Below the pieces are notes generated by a model, which was not told the origin of the DNA, did not search any database, and saw nothing but the letters and a program-made list of their open reading frames with translations. A stretch of DNA of 64,000 nucleotides from Craspedostauros australis (lineage: Eukaryota > Bacillariophyta > Bacillariophyceae > Mastogloiales > Achnanthaceae): positions 310,001 through 374,000 of the forward strand of contig JAMXDE010000050.1 in the NCBI GenBank assembly GCA_026770025.1. The letters run 5' to 3'. Shown in pieces: positions 60,105 to 64,000 of this stretch. Made by a program: the position numbers and the translations under genes. Numbering within the stretch: the first letter of the stretch is position 1; each line of letters begins with the position of its first letter.

Positions 60105-60992
60105 TCATATGTCGAAATCGTCCGTGCCTTCGATCTTCAGATTCTGACACTCGGAATTGAACGGCAGATACTTGATGCTCCAGGACGAAATGTCGAACTT
60201 GGACGATTTCTCATTCCAAATGCTCTTCAGGATGTACTGCTTGTAGTCGCAAAGGTACGGTCCGATGGTGCGGAGGATGCCGTTGGCAGTGCCATCGCCA
60301 AAATCCATCGCGAACCACTGGCAGACCTTGGGCAGCGTGATGGAGATCTCCTGACGTCCCTTCTGCACCAACGTCACGGTGTTGGACAAGAAGTTGGCGG
60401 TTGTGCGGGAGAGTTCCTCGTCCAATGTTTCGACGCGGTAAGTGGGAACGTTGGCGATGGGGTAGCTTGTGGATCCGGAATGTAGCACGAAGTTGATTCG
60501 GAAATCACCCTGGGACAATGCGAATGAGTAGGTCGACTTGGGCAGGATGAAGCGCGACACGAATTGGGACGGGTAGGTCATCTTGCACCGGATGATGTTG
60601 TGCCCGAGCTCGCTCAACGAAAAGATATCGTCAGATGCTTGGAACGCGATCGTGTTGAAGTAGGACACCCACGCGAGGCCCGACGTCGGTGGACCCAGCA
60701 GAATGAATGCGTGGACGAGCATGAGGTGGTAGAGATTGATGAAGAATGCCAGCCTCTGATTCTCGCTCAATCGAAATACGTCCGCATGCTTGATGGCAGC
60801 TGTGGCATCCAGGAAGTCACGCAAGTCGGAGCTGGTGGCGGATGGCTGCTGGATCCGAGCTGCAAGCGCAAGCGCTCGCTCCGCCAGGCCCAGAGTCTGA
60901 TTCGTGCTGTGCTTCTCGCCGGCGGCGAACGCGTGCTGCCGACAATTGACCAGCCTCCACTTCCCGCAGTCCCATTCGGAGGAATGGTGCAC
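60105..60992 (-). CDS. DUF547-domain protein, N-terminus uncertain
   Basis: A frame of 295 residues whose central part is DUF547: 'LSENQRLAFFINLYHLMLVH', 'IFSLSELGHNIIRCKM', 'RINFVLHSGSTSYPIANVPT' and a C-terminal 'YLCDYKQYILKS'. DUF547 is widespread in plants, protists and bacteria, often behind a coiled coil or DEP domain. Its His, Asn and Tyr residues suggest a papain-like or transglutaminase-like fold, but activity is unproven. The first 30 residues are not well conserved in appearance, and acceptor-like CCAG lies just upstream (minus strand, near 61010), so 5' exons may exist between here and 61277. Confidence 0.75.
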   Translation of the reverse strand: MHHSSEWDCGKWRLVNCRQHAFAAGEKHSTNQTLGLAERALALAARIQQPSATSSDLRDFLDATAAIKHADVFRLSENQRLAFFINLYHLMLVHAFILLGPPTSGLAWVSYFNTIAFQASDDIFSLSELGHNIIRCKMTYPSQFVSRFILPKSTYSFALSQGDFRINFVLHSGSTSYPIANVPTYRVETLDEELSRTTANFLSNTVTLVQKGRQEISITLPKVCQWFAMDFGDGTANGILRTIGPYLCDYKQYILKSIWNEKSSKFDISSWSIKYLPFNSECQNLKIEGTDDFDI

Positions 60993-61277
60993 ACCATGTT
61001 TATCTGGTGCAGGTAAATTGAATTTCCAATCTATCGTGTACTATGTACAGTGTTATCGAGGCTATGTCCATGCTTTCATATCACATCAAATGGGAATGTT
61101 GGTGGCAGTGTGAGTATGGTCGGATACCGAGGGAGCAAGTATGTCTGAATTTGTTGCAAGACACAGCTTGATCGATGCATGTTGCGCCGTGCATCTCTGG
61201 ATGATGTCCATTCGCCCAGCTGTCTTCATTCATTTCATGCTGACGAGTACGTCAAGAATGCTCTCGATCAGAATCGA

Positions 61278-61880
61278 TCATGCCAAGCTGTCCTCATTCA
61301 AACCGTCCTCCAATCCATTTCCGCCCGTCGCCGTCATCAACGCTTCCAGCACCGAAGAGGACTCCCCACTGACCAATTCTTGATACTGGATTTGCAGCTG
61401 CTTCGTCTGCTTGGCCAATTCGACGGCCGCATCACGATTTTCCTCCAAATCCGCATGCCCCACCATCTGCTCCAACTGCTCGGTGTTGGCAAAGATCTGA
61501 TCTTCCAGCACCTCAGCCAGCATGGCACGCTTCGCGCGTTCCGGAATGCCCATCTGCGCAATCTTGCGCGCTCCGGCCAATGCCTGCTCCTCCATGATGA
61601 GCTCCTGCCGTTTGCGGGCATCCATCGGTGGCTGCTGCTGCTGCTGCTGCGATGCGCCATCGTCATCCTCGGCGTGCAGGATATGCGATGTCAACGGGTA
61701 CCTTCCTGTTACGACAGCTGCTGCTCCCATGCTGCTCACATGATTCGAAGATGGCACTAGCACGAAAGCCGTCGTTGATGTGGACAGCGTCACGATGGTG
61801 AAAGCGAGAACCGCCACTGTTGTGAACAGATTTGACGCAGTTGTCGAGCCAGAATTGGCGCGTGTCAGCATGGTGACCAT
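61278..61880 (-). CDS. Plastid-type coiled-coil protein of unknown function
   Basis: A 200-residue intronless product. The leader (MVTMLTRANSGSTTASNLFT followed by a hydrophobic core) ends at 'STTAFVLVPSS', with Phe at +1 of the predicted cleavage site, as in other plastid proteins of this window. A poly-Gln run lies near residue 80. The mature part is almost all helix and charged ('RKRQELIMEEQALAGARKIA', 'RAMLAEVLEDQIFANTEQLE') and probably forms a coiled coil. No membrane span follows the leader, so stroma is likely. I do not recognise the family. Confidence 0.7.
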   Translation of the reverse strand: MVTMLTRANSGSTTASNLFTTVAVLAFTIVTLSTSTTAFVLVPSSNHVSSMGAAAVVTGRYPLTSHILHAEDDDGASQQQQQQPPMDARKRQELIMEEQALAGARKIAQMGIPERAKRAMLAEVLEDQIFANTEQLEQMVGHADLEENRDAAVELAKQTKQLQIQYQELVSGESSSVLEALMTATGGNGLEDGLNEDSLA

Positions 61881-62343
61881 CTTGACGTTCCTCTCGTCGC
61901 TGCGCTGAATCCATTCGCATTGTGATCATCGAGGAACACGGTCACCGTCATGAATTCGACGCATTTGTGGATCGCCACCACAACCACAATTTCTCCTCCT
62001 TGTTTTTGTGGTTGCAATTTGTCGTTGAAGCCACCAGATTTGGGCGAATCCTTCTCAATCATGAGGATCCAAGATTGAAATGTGTTGATCGAGCGTGTCA
62101 GCTGTGGTTTTGCAGAAATTCGATCCGTTTGATCACAACGGCGACAATGACGGCGCCAAAAAATGTGGACGACGAGTCTGCTGTTGGCATCAACTCTGCG
62201 CCAACATCGTCGACGCTGATCTCGTTGCGCACAAAAGGCATGCCTCAGGGGAGTCTGTTGTCGCTGCAACACTCTCTGATTGCCAAGCAAGACACAAGAA
62301 CGACGACAACAACGATAACGACGATAACGACACAGCCAAAAGC
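61881..62343. other. Divergent intergenic region
   Basis: Shared upstream region of the plastid-type gene (-) and RFC4 (+). The RFC frame is open from 62095, but the added residues are Asp/Asn low complexity. Confidence 0.5.
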
Positions 62344-63810
62344 ATGAGTGCGGGCGAATCATCGACGCCGTGGGTGGAACGATACCGACCGAAGTCGCTG
62401 AAGGAGGTCTCGCATCAGGAACAGGTCGTGTCGACTTTGCAGGACGCCGTGCGAACAGGGCGTCTGCCGCATCTCCTGTTCTACGGCCCACCAGGCAGCG
62501 GCAAGACCTCCGTCGCGCTGGCGCTGTGTCGACAGCTGTGGCATCCCACGCAATGGAAGCGCCGCGTGCTGGAGCTCAACGCCTCCGACGAACGCGGCAT
62601 CAGCGTCGTGCGCGATAAGATCAAGCACTTTGCCAGCCTTTCGGTCGGCAATCCTTCCAGGGTCGTACGTGAGAAGGGGCAGACCAGCGCAGCCTCGTTC
62701 TTTGTCAAGAAGAAGAAGAAGCCGACGGCGGCCAGCAAGGAGGCAGTGGTGGACGTGGATGCGATGAACGTGGATGGTGGCGACGAAAAGAAGCCGTCCG
62801 ACAAGGAAGACAGCTATCCCAATCCGCCGTTCAAGATCATCATCTTGGATGAAGCGGATGCTGTCACTACGGATGCGCAGGCTGCATTGCGTCGGATCAT
62901 TGTACGTTTGGTTCATAATTTGCTCGTGGTTGTGGCGTGAACGCCGCATGGATACCATCAATGTCACTGTTAATGTGACGCAGTGAAGGGGAATTGGTGG
63001 GACCAACGATGGTGATGATAATGATGATGGACAAGGCTCACATTTTCAATCTTTGCATGACTCTCTCCTCTTTTGTTGCGTCCTATTCTGCGTATGCGCC
63101 ACTCCCGCAATCGTCATGGCACAACCACATCCATCTTGTTCACTTCACAGGAAGCGCACTCTCGAATCACGCGTTTCATCTTGATCTGCAACTACGTAAC
63201 GCGCATCATCCAACCGCTCGCGTCGCGTTGCGCCAAATTCCGTTTCCAAGCACTGCCAGCAGATAGCATGAAATCGCGCCTGCTGCAAATCGCCAGCGCA
63301 GAGAATTGTGACGGCGTGGAGGAGGAGCAGCTGGACACCATACTGCGTGTGGCGGAGGGTGACATGAGACGGGCCGTCATGACGCTGCAGAGCGTCCATG
63401 CTCTCGTGAAGGGCCGCCAGCAGCGGCGACAGCAACAAGAGCAACCTGCAACGGACGCACCGCTCATCACAAACGAAGAGATTTGCGAACTCGTCGGCCT
63501 CCCACCACCATCCATCGCCGATGAGCTCTGGACGGCCATGAAATCCGAACAATTCGATACCATGCAACGTGCCGTGGAGGATGTTTGCCTCTCCGGATAT
63601 TCCGCGCAGGCCGTGCTGGGGCTGCTTCTCGATCGCATGCTAGACCCCAACGACGACACGAACGAACTCAGCGAATTGGGACGATCCAAGATGGCAATCC
63701 GCATCGCTCAAGCAGAAAAATCAATGATCGATGGTGCCGATGAGTACCTTCAGCTGGTCACGGTTTGCGGTTTGGGACTGAAGTGCTTCCAAGAACATCA
63801 AAAGTCGTAG
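62344..63810 (+). CDS. RFC4: Replication factor C small subunit (RFC4 / yeast Rfc2)
   Basis: Two exons (62344-62901 and 63151-63810; GTACGT donor, TTCACAG acceptor, phase 0) give 405 residues. AAA+ clamp-loader motifs are in order: '[13 protein letters not shown]', Walker A '[10 protein letters not shown]' (G48-T55), '[20 protein letters not shown]', Walker B '[11 protein letters not shown]' (about 165-175), the arginine-finger SRC box in '[14 protein letters not shown]', and a C-terminal '[13 protein letters not shown]' that fits RFC4. It loads PCNA at primer ends. An insert of about 45 residues at 104-158, absent from animal RFC4, carries '[15 protein letters not shown]', which looks like a PCNA-binding box next to a basic patch. 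The ATG at 62344 matches the family start. Confidence 0.93.
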
Positions 63811-64000
63811 AGATCAGAATCCATCAGAATACAGGAGAGCAGATGAGAGGTAAGGAGTGCGAACAACCTTTTGGGAATGGGAGGTGAGCCAGCAACAACG
63901 AGTCTGTAGTGGTTGGCAGATGTATGAAACCAATATAAGACTTTAGTGCTCCAATGTCCACCAACAAGATGCAGCGACTAATATGAATGTGAACCTGAAT

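Noticed and set aside
1-64000. tRNA, rRNA, CRISPR arrays and transposable elements
   Set aside because: I looked for tRNA B-box patterns, repeat-spacer arrays, terminal repeats and transposase or reverse-transcriptase motifs and found none I could support; a covariance-model tRNA scan would settle the tRNA question.

Overview
The window is nuclear DNA of a photosynthetic protist with a secondary plastid, most likely a stramenopile alga (diatom or relative). Genes are dense and carry few spliceosomal introns (GTACGT, GTGAGT or GTAAGT donors; YAG acceptors). Stops are TAA, TAG and TGA. Several proteins begin with a signal peptide followed by a Phe at the predicted cleavage site, the heterokont plastid-import signature. 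One of these is a PAM68-type thylakoid assembly factor. Pro/Thr/Ser linkers of the PTxSPT kind, a CHASE-type hybrid histidine kinase, a monomeric isocitrate dehydrogenase and a probable selenoprotein fit the same picture. I cannot name a species.

Layout. 0-14 kb: an ankyrin gene cut by the window edge (-), mitochondrial uL24 (+), a secreted acidic protein (+), dymeclin (+), the Rieske subunit of complex III (-, two exons), an alpha-carbonic-anhydrase-like protein (+, three exons), a charged protein of unknown function (+) and a plastid-type GNAT-like protein (+, two exons). 14-25 kb: a START-domain protein (-), a thioredoxin-fold protein with two in-frame TGA codons (+), DNAJC3/P58IPK (-), an ankyrin-BTB protein (+) and a Golgi-type sulfotransferase (-). 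25-38 kb: a small zinc-finger protein (+), a Popeye-like protein (+), a small thylakoid-type protein (+), DNA polymerase eta (-) and a CHASE hybrid histidine kinase (+, five exons). 38-52 kb: an unknown protein (-), a GC3-rich PPP phosphatase (+), monomeric IDH (-), a membrane RING protein (+), ALG8 (-), a CDIN1-like nuclease with a plastid-type leader (+) and PAM68 (-). 52-64 kb: two paralogues sharing a leader and header module, the second carrying a large P-loop NTPase (+, +); a DUF547 protein (-); a plastid-type coiled-coil protein (-); and RFC4 (+).

Functionally this is mostly ordinary eukaryotic housekeeping: mitochondrion (uL24m, Rieske, IDH), ER and Golgi (DNAJC3, ALG8, dymeclin, sulfotransferase), replication and repair (Pol eta, RFC4) and plastid (PAM68 and several unknowns). 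Neighbouring genes often alternate in strand, giving many convergent and divergent pairs. I saw no rRNA, tRNA, CRISPR or recognisable transposon. The most unusual items are the putative two-selenocysteine protein at 17.5-18.2 kb, the header-sharing NTPase pair at 54-59.6 kb, the plastid-type CDIN1 nuclease, the carbonic-anhydrase-like protein without its zinc ligands, and the PIP-like insert in RFC4. All gene models come from reading frames, splice signals and recognised motifs, without any database search.
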